Shown here: positions 20,463 to 30,587 of the stretch, piece by piece
Layout of the letters: each line of letters begins with the position of its first letter
Numbering within the stretch: the first letter of the stretch is position 1
NCBI RefSeq assembly: GCF_051195255.1
Contig: NZ_JBNJLK010000004.1
Coordinates: 1-64,000 of the forward strand
From: Falsirhodobacter sp051195255
GTDB lineage: Bacteria; Pseudomonadota; Alphaproteobacteria; Rhodobacterales; Rhodobacteraceae
Direction of reading: 5' to 3'
Length of the DNA: 64,000 nucleotides
Translations under genes and position numbers: made by a program
Notes under the pieces: generated by a model
What the model saw: the letters and a program-made list of their open reading frames with translations, nothing else
Database searches by the model: none
Told to the model about the DNA's origin: nothing

Positions 20463-22220
20463 ATGCCCTTTGCCACCCAAGCCGACCGGGACGTGATCGA
20501 GGCCGAGGGCCCTTGGTCGTCCCGGAACGTGCCGGCGACCATCCACCGGGCGCTGGCGGCGCGGGACCCTGCGGGGGCCGCGCTGTCCTTCCAGCTTCTG
20601 TCGGGTCCACGTTCCCGCTCCGTGACGTGGAGCTGGGAGGATCTGCATCGGCACGCCGTGCGGGCGGCGAACTTGTTCCGCTCTCTTGGCGTCGGTCCTG
20701 CGGACACGGTGGCCATCGTCCTGCCGAACGCGCCGGAAATGGCTGCGGCCATGCTGGGCGGGATGATCGCGGGCGTCGCGGCCCCCATCAACCCGCTGCT
20801 GGGGGCGGGGCAGATGGCCAGCCTGCTGCGCGATACCGGCGCGAAGGTGGTCGTGACGCTGAAGGCCTTCCCCTCCACCGACATCGCCGCGCGGGTGGCG
20901 GAGGCGCTGGTGCACGCCCCCGATGTGCGCGCGGTGCTGGAGGTGGATCTGCTGCCCTATCTTGCGCCGCCGAAACGTTGGGCCGTTCCGCTGATGCGGC
21001 CGCGCCACAAGATCCGCCACCGCGCGCGGGTGATGGATTTCGCGAAGGCCGCCGCCGAACAGCCTGACACCCTGACCTTCCCCGACCCGCCCGAGGATCG
21101 CGTCGCCGCCTGCTTCCACACCGGCGGCACGACCGGCATGCCGAAGCTGGCGCGTCACCGGGTGGGCGGGATGCTTTACAACGGTTGGGTCGGGCGGCGG
21201 CTTTTGTTCACGGACAGGGACGTGATCCTGTGCCCCTTGCCGCTGTTCCATGTCTTTTCGGCCTATCCGGTGATGATGTCGGCGTTGATGACGGGGGCGC
21301 ATGTGGTGCTGCCCACGCCCGCAGGTTATCGCGGCGACGGCGTGTTCGATAACCTGTGGAAGCTGATCGAACGCTGGGGCGCCACCTATCTGGTGGCGGT
21401 GCCGACCGCACTGTCGGTGCTGATGCAGCGCAAGGTGGACGCGGATCTGAGCCGACTGCGCGTGGTCTTTTCCGGCTCCGCCCCCTTGCCGCGCGAGTTG
21501 TTCACCCGCTTTCGTGACGCGGCGGGGGTGCAGGTCATCGAAGGCTACGGCCTGACCGAAGCCACATGCCTGATCGCCGCCAATCCCCCGGACGGAGAGA
21601 AGAAGGTGGGGTCGGTCGGACTGGCGATGCCCTACGCCAAGGTCAGGATCGAGGGGGGCGAGATCGTGGTGAACAGCCCCGGCACCGACGGCTGGCTGCA
21701 CACGGGCGATCTGGGGCGGATCGACGAGGAGGGCTACATCTTCATCACCGGCCGCGCGAAGGACCTGATTATCCGCGGCGGCCACAACATCGACCCCGCG
21801 GACATCGAGGAGGCGCTGATGGCGCATCCCGCCGTGGCGATGGTGGGCGCCATCGGCCAGCCCGACGACCACGCGGGCGAGGTGCCCTGCGCCTATGTCG
21901 AACTGGTGGCCGGCGCGCACGCCACCCCGGAGGAGTTGCGCGAGTTCGCCCGCGCCCGCATCAGCGAACGCGCCGCCGTGCCCCGCTACATCGAGATCCT
22001 GCCCGAGATGCCGAAGACGGCCGTGGGCAAGGTCTTCAAGCCGGAGTTGCGGCGGCGGGCGATCATCCGGGTGCTGGACGCGGCGCTGGAGGGAAGAGGC
22101 CGGGTCGTGGAAGTGATCGAGAACCGGGAGCGCGGGCTGGTCGCGCGTATCGAAGGCGACGCCTCGGCCCTTGGCCGGTTCCCGGTGGAGTGGGAGGCGG
22201 CAGGCTCCGCGTCCCCCTGA
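20463..22220 (+). CDS. AMP-dependent acyl-CoA synthetase
   Basis: 585 residues with adenylate-forming motifs: P-loop FHTGGTTGMPKLARH at about 220-235 (Ser/Thr-rich loop with Lys), EGYGLTEATCL, and the hinge and C-terminal HTGDLGRIDEEGYIFITGRA; the catalytic Lys is in MPKTAVGKVFKPEL near the end. It activates a carboxylic acid, probably a fatty acid, to acyl-AMP and then acyl-CoA. A GGAGGG ribosome site lies before the ATG, 18 bases after the ABC exporter. Chain-length preference cannot be read. Confidence 0.85.
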   Translation: MPFATQADRDVIEAEGPWSSRNVPATIHRALAARDPAGAALSFQLLSGPRSRSVTWSWEDLHRHAVRAANLFRSLGVGPADTVAIVLPNAPEMAAAMLGGMIAGVAAPINPLLGAGQMASLLRDTGAKVVVTLKAFPSTDIAARVAEALVHAPDVRAVLEVDLLPYLAPPKRWAVPLMRPRHKIRHRARVMDFAKAAAEQPDTLTFPDPPEDRVAACFHTGGTTGMPKLARHRVGGMLYNGWVGRRLLFTDRDVILCPLPLFHVFSAYPVMMSALMTGAHVVLPTPAGYRGDGVFDNLWKLIERWGATYLVAVPTALSVLMQRKVDADLSRLRVVFSGSAPLPRELFTRFRDAAGVQVIEGYGLTEATCLIAANPPDGEKKVGSVGLAMPYAKVRIEGGEIVVNSPGTDGWLHTGDLGRIDEEGYIFITGRAKDLIIRGGHNIDPADIEEALMAHPAVAMVGAIGQPDDHAGEVPCAYVELVAGAHATPEELREFARARISERAAVPRYIEILPEMPKTAVGKVFKPELRRRAIIRVLDAALEGRGRVVEVIENRERGLVARIEGDASALGRFPVEWEAAGSASP

Positions 22221-22259
22221 TGGGGACACTCGCTGGCCGCCGCTGCCGCGGGTGGTGGT

Positions 22260-22483
22260 TCAGGGGGTAAGGAAACCGGGAAGGGGGCCGGCGTAGAGTT
22301 CCTCCGGCACGGCCTTGGCGAGACCCATGCCGTGCTCAGAGTAGAACGGGTTCCATGTGCAGTGATGCTCCGCACTCTCGCCAAAAAGCGAATTCAGCCC
22401 CCGTCCTCCCGTTCGGTCTTCTCCGGTTCACTCACCACGCGAACGGGCCGTCCCGTGACGGAGCTGACCTTCCGCCAATTCAC
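22260..22483 (-). pseudogene. Small frameshifted gene downstream of tldD
   Basis: A GTG at 22483, one base after the tldD stop, opens a frame (NWRKVSSVTGRPVRVVSEPE, then KTEREDGG) that stops at the G5 run. The frame one base back continues LNSLFGESAEHHCTWNPFYS, then EHGMGLAKAVPEELYAGPLP, GFLTP and TGA at 22262-22260. Adding one G to the run gives a single 74-residue protein. It is either a recently broken small gene or a sequencing error. Family not recognised. Confidence 0.4.
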
Positions 22484-22484
22484 A

Positions 22485-23906
<1,422 letters not shown>

Positions 23907-24043
23907 CATGTCCTCTGGTCGCGGCGTTTGCCTGACGTATATGGTGCCGACGGGCAGGGGCACAACAAGCCTTGGGCGATATGTCCAATGGCCCGGCCCC
24001 TCGCGCGCAGCTAAGCCACGCCGGACACCCCCGGAGGAGCAGC

Positions 24044-24970
24044 ATGAGCGACATCCGCAGTTTCGAGGAGAACGGACAGGCGGGCGACTGGTTCGCGCTG
24101 CTGAAGCCGCGCGTGATGACGCTGGTCGTCTTCACCGCGCTGGTGGGCCTGCTGGTGGCGCCGGTGGGCGTGAACCCGGTGATCGGCTTCGCCTCCATCC
24201 TGTTCATCGCCCTGGGCGGTGGCGCGTCGGGCGCGCTGAACATGTGGTGGGACGCCGACATCGACGCGATCATGAAGCGCACGCAGGGGCGGCCGATCCC
24301 GGCGGGGCGCATCGCACCGCAGGACGTGCTGTGGTTCGGGCTGGCGCTGTCGGTGCTGTCGGTCGTGATGCTGGGGCTGACGGCGAACTGGTTCGCGGGC
24401 GCATTCCTCGCGTTCACGATCTTCTTCTACGTCGTCATCTATTCGATGTGGCTGAAGCGGATCACCCCGCAGAACATCGTGATCGGCGGCGCGGCCGGGG
24501 CGTTTCCCCCCATGATCGGATGGGCCGTGGCGACGGGGGGCGTGTCGGTGGAAAGCGTGCTGATGTTCGCGCTGATCTTCATGTGGACGCCGCCGCATTT
24601 CTGGGCGCTCGCGCTGTTCATGAAAAGCGACTACCGCGACGCGGGCGTGCCGATGCTGACCGTGACGCATGGGCGCAAGTCGACGCGGGCGCACATCCTT
24701 GTCTACACGCTGCTGCTGGCGCCGGTGGCGATCGGGGCGGGCCTCACCTCCATCGGCGGGCCGGTCTACATGGGCGTGGCGGTGCTGGCGAACGCAATCT
24801 TCATCCTTGGCGCATGGCGCATCTGGCGGCGGGACGAGGTGGCGGCCGAGGCGGACGGCTACAAGCTGGAAAAGAAGGTCTTCGCCTTCTCCCTCATCTA
24901 CCTTGCCGTGCACTTCGGCGCCTTCCTGGCCGAGGCGGCGCTGAAACCGTTCGGGATGGGGGGCTGGTGA
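24044..24970 (+). CDS. cyoE: Protoheme IX farnesyltransferase
   Basis: 308 residues from ATG 24044 with GGAGGAG ten bases upstream; an upstream in-frame ATG (23972) has no such site. About nine membrane helices. The prenyl-diphosphate-binding N-x3-D-x-D-I-D motif is seen in LNMWWDADIDAIMKRTQGRP, and a second conserved loop is YTMWLKR-like (YSMWLKRITPQN). It farnesylates heme b to heme O for terminal oxidases, in the cytoplasmic membrane. First gene of a seven-gene run with overlapping starts and stops. Also called ctaB. Confidence 0.93.
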   Translation: MSDIRSFEENGQAGDWFALLKPRVMTLVVFTALVGLLVAPVGVNPVIGFASILFIALGGGASGALNMWWDADIDAIMKRTQGRPIPAGRIAPQDVLWFGLALSVLSVVMLGLTANWFAGAFLAFTIFFYVVIYSMWLKRITPQNIVIGGAAGAFPPMIGWAVATGGVSVESVLMFALIFMWTPPHFWALALFMKSDYRDAGVPMLTVTHGRKSTRAHILVYTLLLAPVAIGAGLTSIGGPVYMGVAVLANAIFILGAWRIWRRDEVAAEADGYKLEKKVFAFSLIYLAVHFGAFLAEAALKPFGMGGW

Positions 24971-25053
24971 TGCGGCGTGACCGGGCGCTGGCCTGGGTGC
25001 TGGCCGGCTTCGCGCTCTTGGTGTTCGCGATCACGCTGGCCAAGCTGGCGTGA
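24970..25053 (+). CDS. CoxF-like small membrane peptide of the oxidase assembly operon
   Basis: 27 residues (RRDRALAWVLAGFALLVFAI, then TLAKLA): a short basic N-terminus and one membrane helix. Its ATG overlaps the cyoE stop (TGATG). In related genomes a slightly longer peptide of this kind (CoxF) lies between cyoE and ctaG. Here ctaG is absent and SURF1 follows after 55 bases. Role in cytochrome oxidase assembly is inferred from position. Confidence 0.6.
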   Translation: MRRDRALAWVLAGFALLVFAITLAKLA

Positions 25054-25108
25054 CCTTGCCGTTTCCCTTGACGATCCCTAATGTGGTTCGACTGGGACGA
25101 GGGCGGAT

Positions 25109-25741
25109 GTGACGCAGAACAGACGATGGACATGGGCCCCCGCGGCCCTTGGCGGCCTGGCTTTGGCCTGCCTTTTTGCCGGTGGCTGGCAGATCCGCGA
25201 ACATCAGGCGGCCGAAGCGCACATCGCCGCGGCGGCGCCTGCAGTGGCCGGCATGCCCGAGGCCCTGCCGGACGCGCCCGACCCCGCGCAGGACCTGTTC
25301 CGCGCCGTCCGCATTGATGGAACGCTGGCGGGTGATCCGATCCTTCAGCCGATAGACCATCCGCAGATGGGACCGGGCTTCCGCGTGATCCAACCGATCG
25401 AGGTGGCGGGCCGCCGCATCCTGATCGACCGGGGTTTCATCTACGAGGCGTGGCGCAACGATCCGCTGACCGCCACCACGATCGAGGCGAATGGCAATCT
25501 GGACTGGCCGGACGACCTTGCCGTTGTCGCGCGGCAGGCCGGGGCCGCGCCGGTTCTGGTCGTGGCCACCACGCCCACCGGCGACGGGATCGTGCCGGTT
25601 CCGGTCGATCCCGCTGCCGCTCGCGACCCTCACTGGCGCAATGCGCTGATCGGCTTTGCGCTGGCGGCGCTGTTGACAGGGATGACAGTGCTGTCGCAGT
25701 GGCGTATCAAGCGGCGTGACGAAGGAAATGTGACGCAATGA
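25109..25741 (+). CDS. SURF1-family cytochrome oxidase assembly protein
   Basis: 210 residues from GTG 25109 with GAGGGCGG upstream. The topology is typical: one membrane helix at the N-terminus (ALGGLALACLFAGGWQIREH), a periplasmic domain with the conserved GPGFRVIQPIEVAGRRILID and RGF, and a C-terminal helix (NALIGFALAALLTGMTVL). SURF1 inserts or protects heme a during assembly of aa3-type oxidases. It overlaps thrC by four bases (ATGA). Confidence 0.85.
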   Translation: MTQNRRWTWAPAALGGLALACLFAGGWQIREHQAAEAHIAAAAPAVAGMPEALPDAPDPAQDLFRAVRIDGTLAGDPILQPIDHPQMGPGFRVIQPIEVAGRRILIDRGFIYEAWRNDPLTATTIEANGNLDWPDDLAVVARQAGAAPVLVVATTPTGDGIVPVPVDPAAARDPHWRNALIGFALAALLTGMTVLSQWRIKRRDEGNVTQ

Positions 25742-27123
25742 AGTATATCTCGACCCGTGGAACCGCGCCCGTCCTGAGCTTTGGCGAGGCGATGATGACA
25801 GGCCTTGCCCGCGATGGCGGCCTGTATCTGCCCGAGACGATTCCGGCCTTCACGCCAGAGGAAATCGCTGCGCTGGCCGGTCTTTCCTATGAGGAGGTCG
25901 TGTTCCGCGTCATCCGCCCCTTTACCGGCGACACCTTTGAGGATGCGGAGCTGCGCGGCCTGATCGCCACCGCCTATGCCGGCTTCGCTCATGAGGCGCG
26001 GGCCCCGCTGGTGCAGTTGGCGCCGAACCACTTCTTGCTGGAACTGTTCCACGGCCCGACGCTGGCCTTCAAGGACTTCGCCATGCAACTGATCGGCCAG
26101 CTGATGCAGGCCGCGCTGGCAAAATCGGGGGAGCGGATCACCATCGTGGGCGCCACCTCGGGCGACACGGGGTCGGCCGCGATCGAAGCGTTCAAGGGCC
26201 TGTCGAACGTGGATGTCGTCATCCTGTTCCCGCATGGCCGCGTGTCGGACGTGCAGCGCCGCCAGATGACGACGCCGTCGGACTCCAACGTCCACGCCTT
26301 TGCAATGGACGGGGACTTCGACGATTGCCAGGCTCGCGTGAAGGACATGTTCAACGATTTCGCCTTCCGCGACGCGGTGGGGCTGGCGGGCGTGAACTCC
26401 ATCAACTGGGCGCGGGTGCTGGCGCAGGTCGTGTACTACTTCACGGCCGCCACCTCGCTGGGCGCGCCGCACCGGCCGGTCAGCTTCACCGTGCCGACGG
26501 GGAACTTCGGTGATGTCTTCGCCGGTTACATCGCGCGCCGCATGGGCTTGCCGATCGAGAAGCTGGTGGTCGCGACCAACCAGAACGACATCCTGCACCG
26601 TGCGCTGAGCACGGGTGAATACAAGCCGGACGGGGTCGTGCCCTCCATCAGCCCGTCCATGGACATCCAGGTGTCCTCGAACTTCGAACGCGCGCTGTTC
26701 TATGCCTATGACGGCGACGGGGCGGCCGTGCGCCAGTTGATGGACGAGCTGAAGGCCGGCGGCTTCACGATCAGCCAGGGCGCGCTTCAGGCGCTGTCGG
26801 GCACCTTCGCCTCGGGCCGCGTGTCGGAGGAGGAAACGACCGCCACCATCCGCGAGGTTCTTGCGACGACCGGGGAGCTTCTGTGCCCGCATTCGGCCGT
26901 GGCCGTCGCGGTGGCGAAGCAGCATCTGGGCGCCACGCCGATGATCACGCTGGCGACCGCGCATCCGGCGAAGTTCCCCGATGCCGTGGAAGCCGCGGGG
27001 GCCGCGCGTCCCGAATTGCCGCCGCACATGGCCGATCTGTTCACCCGCGCCGAACGGGTGACGCGGGTGACGAACGATCTTGCGGCGCTACAAGCCCTTA
27101 TCCTTGAAAGGACCGGCCGTTGA
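25738..27123 (+). CDS. thrC: Threonine synthase
   Basis: 461 residues. Fold-type II PLP enzyme of the long (class I) threonine synthase group: the Schiff-base Lys is at about residue 112 in TLAFKDFAMQLIGQL, and the phosphate-binding GATSGDTGSAAIEAF follows about 40 residues later. It converts O-phosphohomoserine to threonine and phosphate in the cytosol. ATGA overlap with SURF1 before and TTGA overlap with the M16 gene after. This SURF1-thrC-M16 order is conserved in Rhodobacteraceae. Confidence 0.95.
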   Translation: MKYISTRGTAPVLSFGEAMMTGLARDGGLYLPETIPAFTPEEIAALAGLSYEEVVFRVIRPFTGDTFEDAELRGLIATAYAGFAHEARAPLVQLAPNHFLLELFHGPTLAFKDFAMQLIGQLMQAALAKSGERITIVGATSGDTGSAAIEAFKGLSNVDVVILFPHGRVSDVQRRQMTTPSDSNVHAFAMDGDFDDCQARVKDMFNDFAFRDAVGLAGVNSINWARVLAQVVYYFTAATSLGAPHRPVSFTVPTGNFGDVFAGYIARRMGLPIEKLVVATNQNDILHRALSTGEYKPDGVVPSISPSMDIQVSSNFERALFYAYDGDGAAVRQLMDELKAGGFTISQGALQALSGTFASGRVSEEETTATIREVLATTGELLCPHSAVAVAVAKQHLGATPMITLATAHPAKFPDAVEAAGAARPELPPHMADLFTRAERVTRVTNDLAALQALILERTGR

Positions 27124-28379
27124 GCGTCCGTCTCACCACCCTTGCCAACGGCTTCCGCATCGTCACGGAACACATGCCGGGGTTGAAATCCGCCTCGGTC
27201 GGGATCTGGGTGACGGCCGGGGGGCGGCATGAACGGGTCGAACAGAACGGCATCGCGCACTTCCTGGAACACATGGCCTTCAAGGGCACCAAACGCCGCA
27301 GCGCCCTGCAGATCGCGGAGGAGATCGAGGATGTGGGCGGCTACATCAACGCCTATACCAGCCGCGAGATGACGGCCTATTACGCTCGCGTTCTGGAAAA
27401 CGACGTTCCGCTGGCGCTGGACGTGATCGGCGACATCCTTCTGAACCCCGTCTTCGACACGCGCGAGATCGAGGTGGAGCGGGGCGTGATCCTGCAGGAG
27501 ATCGGGCAGTCGCTGGACACGCCCGACGACATCATCTTCGATTGGCTGCACGAAGCGTCCTATCCCGACCAGCCCTTTGGCCGCACCATCCTCGGCCCCG
27601 AGGAACGTGTGTCCTCCTTCACGAGCGAGGATCTGCGCCGCTTCGTGTCCGAACATTACGGCCCCGACCAGATGATCCTGGCCGCCGCCGGTGCGGTGGA
27701 TCATGAGGCGATCGTCGCGCAGGCGACGGAACAGTTCGGCGGGATGATCCGGCTGGGCCAGCCGGCCCTTGCGAAAGCCGCCTTCACGGGCGGGGAGCGC
27801 CGCGAGGTGAAGACGCTGGAACAGGCGCATTTCGCCTTGTCCTTCGCCGCGCCCGCCTATCGCGATCCCGACGTCTATGCCGCGCAGGTTTATGCGATGG
27901 CGATGGGCGGGGGCATGTCCTCACGCCTGTTCCAGAAGATCCGGGAGGAGCGGGGCCTGTGCTACACCATCTTCGCGCAGGCCGGCGCTTATGAGGATAC
28001 GGGGCAGATGACCATCTACTCCGGCACCTCTGCCGCCGATCTGGGCGATCTGACCGGCCTGACCATCGACGAGCTGAAGCGCGCCGCCGACGACATGACG
28101 GAGGCCGAGGTGAACCGCGCCCGCGCCCAGATGAAGGCCGGAATGCTGATGGGGCTGGAAAGCCCGTCCTCTCGCTGCGAACGGATCGCGCGGCTTCTGG
28201 CGATCTGGGGCCATGTGCCCGCGGTGGAAGACGCGGTGGAACGGATCGACGCGGTGTCCACCGCCGATGTGCGCGATTACGGCGCACGTTTGTTGACCTC
28301 CCCCTCGGCGCTGGCGCTGTACGGGCAGGTGGGCAAGGCGCCGGATCTGGACGCCATCCGCCAAAGGCTGGCCGCCTGA
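27120..28379 (+). CDS. M16-family zinc peptidase (processing-peptidase-like)
   Basis: 419 residues starting with TTG at 27120, overlapping the thrC stop. The inverted zinc motif H-x2-E-H is HFLEH at residues 47-51, with the third ligand in EVERGVILQEI about 75 residues on. The C-terminal R/Y region (SSRLFQKIREERGLCYTIFA) marks the active single-polypeptide type. Bacterial members resemble mitochondrial processing peptidase beta and degrade peptides; the natural substrate is not known. The following GNAT gene overlaps the stop. Confidence 0.88.
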   Translation: MSVRLTTLANGFRIVTEHMPGLKSASVGIWVTAGGRHERVEQNGIAHFLEHMAFKGTKRRSALQIAEEIEDVGGYINAYTSREMTAYYARVLENDVPLALDVIGDILLNPVFDTREIEVERGVILQEIGQSLDTPDDIIFDWLHEASYPDQPFGRTILGPEERVSSFTSEDLRRFVSEHYGPDQMILAAAGAVDHEAIVAQATEQFGGMIRLGQPALAKAAFTGGERREVKTLEQAHFALSFAAPAYRDPDVYAAQVYAMAMGGGMSSRLFQKIREERGLCYTIFAQAGAYEDTGQMTIYSGTSAADLGDLTGLTIDELKRAADDMTEAEVNRARAQMKAGMLMGLESPSSRCERIARLLAIWGHVPAVEDAVERIDAVSTADVRDYGARLLTSPSALALYGQVGKAPDLDAIRQRLAA

Positions 28380-28969
28380 TGCTGGGGCTGCGGCGCTCCC
28401 CCAGGATCGAGACGGAGCGGCTGACGCTTCGTTTGCCGCAGCACAGCGACTATACCGGATGGGCCAGCCTGCGCGCCCGCAGCGCGGAGTTTCTTCAGCC
28501 TTGGGACCCGATCTGGTCACCGGACCACCTGACGCGCCGCGCGTTTTCGAACCGCGTGACATGGTCCGCCCGTTCCATCGCGGACGGATCGGCCATGCCC
28601 ATGGTGCTCATCCGGCGGGAAGACCAGACGCTGGTGGGGGCCATCACGCTGGACAACATCCGGCGGGGACCGGCGCAGGCCGGAACGCTCGGCTACTGGA
28701 TGGGGCAGCCGTTTGCACGGCAGGGCTACATGCGCGAGGGCCTTCTGGGGCTGACCCACTACGCCTTCAACAATCTGGATCTGAGCCGTCTTGAAGCGGC
28801 CTGCCTGCCGGAAAACGCCGCGTCGCGCGGGGTGCTGGAACGGTGCGGCTTCAAGTATGAGGGCGTGGCGCAAAGTTATCTTCAGATCGCCGGCCGCTGG
28901 CGGAACCATGTGCTTTATGCAGCGCTTCGGCATGACCGCCGGGGACGGACGGGGGCAGGGGCGGGATGA
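28379..28969 (+). CDS. RimJ/RimL-type GNAT acetyltransferase
   Basis: 196 residues. It opens with IETERLTLRLPQHSDYTGWA, the standard start of this family. The acetyl-CoA site appears in LGYWMGQPFARQGYMREGLL, and LEAACLPENAASRGVLERCG, then FKYEG, is the conserved C-terminal segment. The family acetylates N-terminal amines, classically of ribosomal proteins. It overlaps both neighbours (TGATG before, ATGA after) in the cyoE operon. The annotation rimJ would be plausible but the target is not shown. Confidence 0.82.
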   Translation: MLGLRRSPRIETERLTLRLPQHSDYTGWASLRARSAEFLQPWDPIWSPDHLTRRAFSNRVTWSARSIADGSAMPMVLIRREDQTLVGAITLDNIRRGPAQAGTLGYWMGQPFARQGYMREGLLGLTHYAFNNLDLSRLEAACLPENAASRGVLERCGFKYEGVAQSYLQIAGRWRNHVLYAALRHDRRGRTGAGAG

Positions 28970-30393
28970 TGCTGAACGCGGCAGATGCAGGGTTTCTGAC
29001 ACAACTGGAAGCGCAGCTTCCTTCCGACACGCTGCGCCCGGCCGAGCCGCGCCATCTGAGCGAGCCTCGCGGCCGTTATCCCGGCATTGGAACCGCCGTC
29101 GCCTTGCCGCGCAACACGGCCGAGGTGTCGACGATTCTGACCGCCTGCCAGGCGGCCCGCGTGGGCGTGGTGCCGATCGGAGGCGGGACGGGGCTGGTCA
29201 GCGGCCAGGTTATGACCTCGGGCCCCATGCCCTTGCTGCTGTCGCTGGAGCGGATGTCCACGATCCGCGCCATCTACCCTACGGAAAACGTGATCGTGGC
29301 CGAGGCTGGCGCCATTCTGGCCGATGTGCAGGCGGCGGCCGAAGGGGCAGGGCGCCTGTTCCCGCTGGCGCTCGCCTCCGAAGGGACGGCGCGGATCGGT
29401 GGGCTGCTGGGGACCAATGCGGGCGGGCTGAACGTGCTGCGCTATGGCACCGCGCGCGATCTGTGCCTGGGGGTGGAGGCGGTGCTAGCGGACGGTTCGA
29501 TCCTGAACGGGCTGCGGCGGTTGCGCAAGAACAACACCGGTTATGACCTGCGGCATCTGCTGATCGGCTCCGAAGGGACGCTGGGCATCATCACGGCCGC
29601 CAGCTTGAAGCTGTTCCCGCGACCTGCGCATCATGCGACCGGCCTCTTCACCGTGTCGGACCCGCAGGCGGCGCTGGACCTTCTTCAGATCGCGCAGGCC
29701 CGCGCGCCGGGCATGGTGGACGCGTTCGAGCTGATTGCAGGGGAGGGGCTGCGTTTCCTGCGCGCCACGATGCCGGATGTCCGCCTGCCGGTGGCCGATG
29801 CCGAATGGATGGTCCTGATCGAACTGGGCCTGCCGCCCGATCTGGACCCGGAGGCGGCCCTGGAAGCCATCTTCACCGACGGCGCCGACGCCGCGCTGGT
29901 GTGGGACGGGCTGATCGCGCAGTCGGGCGCGCAGCGGCAGACGTTCTGGACCATGCGCGAAAGCATTCCCGAAGCGAACCGCCGGATCGGGGCCGTCGCC
30001 AGCCACGACGTCGCCCTGCCCATCTCGGCCATTCCCGCCTTCATCGAGGGTGCGAAGATCCTTCTGCATCCCTTCGACATCCGCATCAACTGCTTTGGCC
30101 ATCTGGGCGACGGCAACCTGCATTTCAATCTTTTCCCCGCGGAAGGCCGCACCCGTCAGGACTATGCCGCGGACGCCGCCGAGATGACGGTGCTGGTGCA
30201 TGATCTTGTGGCCGAGCATGAGGGCAGCTTCAGCGCCGAACACGGCGTGGGACGTCTGAAGGTGCCGGATCTGGAACGCTACGCCGATCCCGTGGCGCTG
30301 AACACCATGCGCGGCATCAAGCGGCAGATGGACCCGGAAGGCATTCTGAATCCCGGTGCCGTATTGCGGAATGCGGCGGTCGGAGGCGGCTGA
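28966..30393 (+). CDS. FAD-linked oxidase (D-2-hydroxyacid dehydrogenase, GlcD/D2HGDH type)
   Basis: 475 residues. The FAD-binding PCMH domain shows PIGGGTGLVSGQ and EGTARIGGLLGTNAGGLNVL. The C-terminal FAD-oxidase domain has the metal/substrate residues in INCFGHLGDGNLHFNLF and SAEHGVGRLK. This arrangement fits D-2-hydroxyglutarate or D-lactate dehydrogenases that pass electrons to a quinone or ETF. Last gene of the cyoE-thrC operon. IS debris starts about 20 bases after its stop. Substrate not resolved. Confidence 0.85.
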   Translation: MMLNAADAGFLTQLEAQLPSDTLRPAEPRHLSEPRGRYPGIGTAVALPRNTAEVSTILTACQAARVGVVPIGGGTGLVSGQVMTSGPMPLLLSLERMSTIRAIYPTENVIVAEAGAILADVQAAAEGAGRLFPLALASEGTARIGGLLGTNAGGLNVLRYGTARDLCLGVEAVLADGSILNGLRRLRKNNTGYDLRHLLIGSEGTLGIITAASLKLFPRPAHHATGLFTVSDPQAALDLLQIAQARAPGMVDAFELIAGEGLRFLRATMPDVRLPVADAEWMVLIELGLPPDLDPEAALEAIFTDGADAALVWDGLIAQSGAQRQTFWTMRESIPEANRRIGAVASHDVALPISAIPAFIEGAKILLHPFDIRINCFGHLGDGNLHFNLFPAEGRTRQDYAADAAEMTVLVHDLVAEHEGSFSAEHGVGRLKVPDLERYADPVALNTMRGIKRQMDPEGILNPGAVLRNAAVGGG

Positions 30394-30411
30394 GCCTGCC
30401 GATATACGTCG

Positions 30412-30540
30412 TTGTCACCAAGTTGAAACGTTTCGGACTGGGAAAAGTAGAAGTGTCGCGGGACGGTGGCCTAAGCGATGAGCCAGCCCCGGCCCGCTCT
30501 CTCGATAAGGGGCTATAGGGTTGAGGCCGGCGGCGCATGA
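30412..30540. repeat. Isolated copy of an ISNCY-type left end
   Basis: About 125 bases resemble 31668-31790 in the same orientation: shared blocks are TTGTCACCAAGTT, AAAGTAGAAGTGTCGC and AGCCAGCCCCGGCCCGCTCT. The first two carry the short repeat seen at both ends of the ISNCY element. It is either the remains of a second insertion or a duplication of the end flanking the IS30 debris. Confidence 0.7.
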
Positions 30541-30587
30541 TAAAGGGTGGGGTTTCATGCCGAACGGCGGCTCCGGTGCCTTCGAGG

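Noticed and set aside
18531..22229. Very long open frame (1232 codons) on the minus strand
   Set aside because: It runs antisense through the ABC exporter and acyl-CoA synthetase genes. The translation is Arg/His/Gly-rich low-complexity sequence typical of an antisense shadow in GC-rich DNA.
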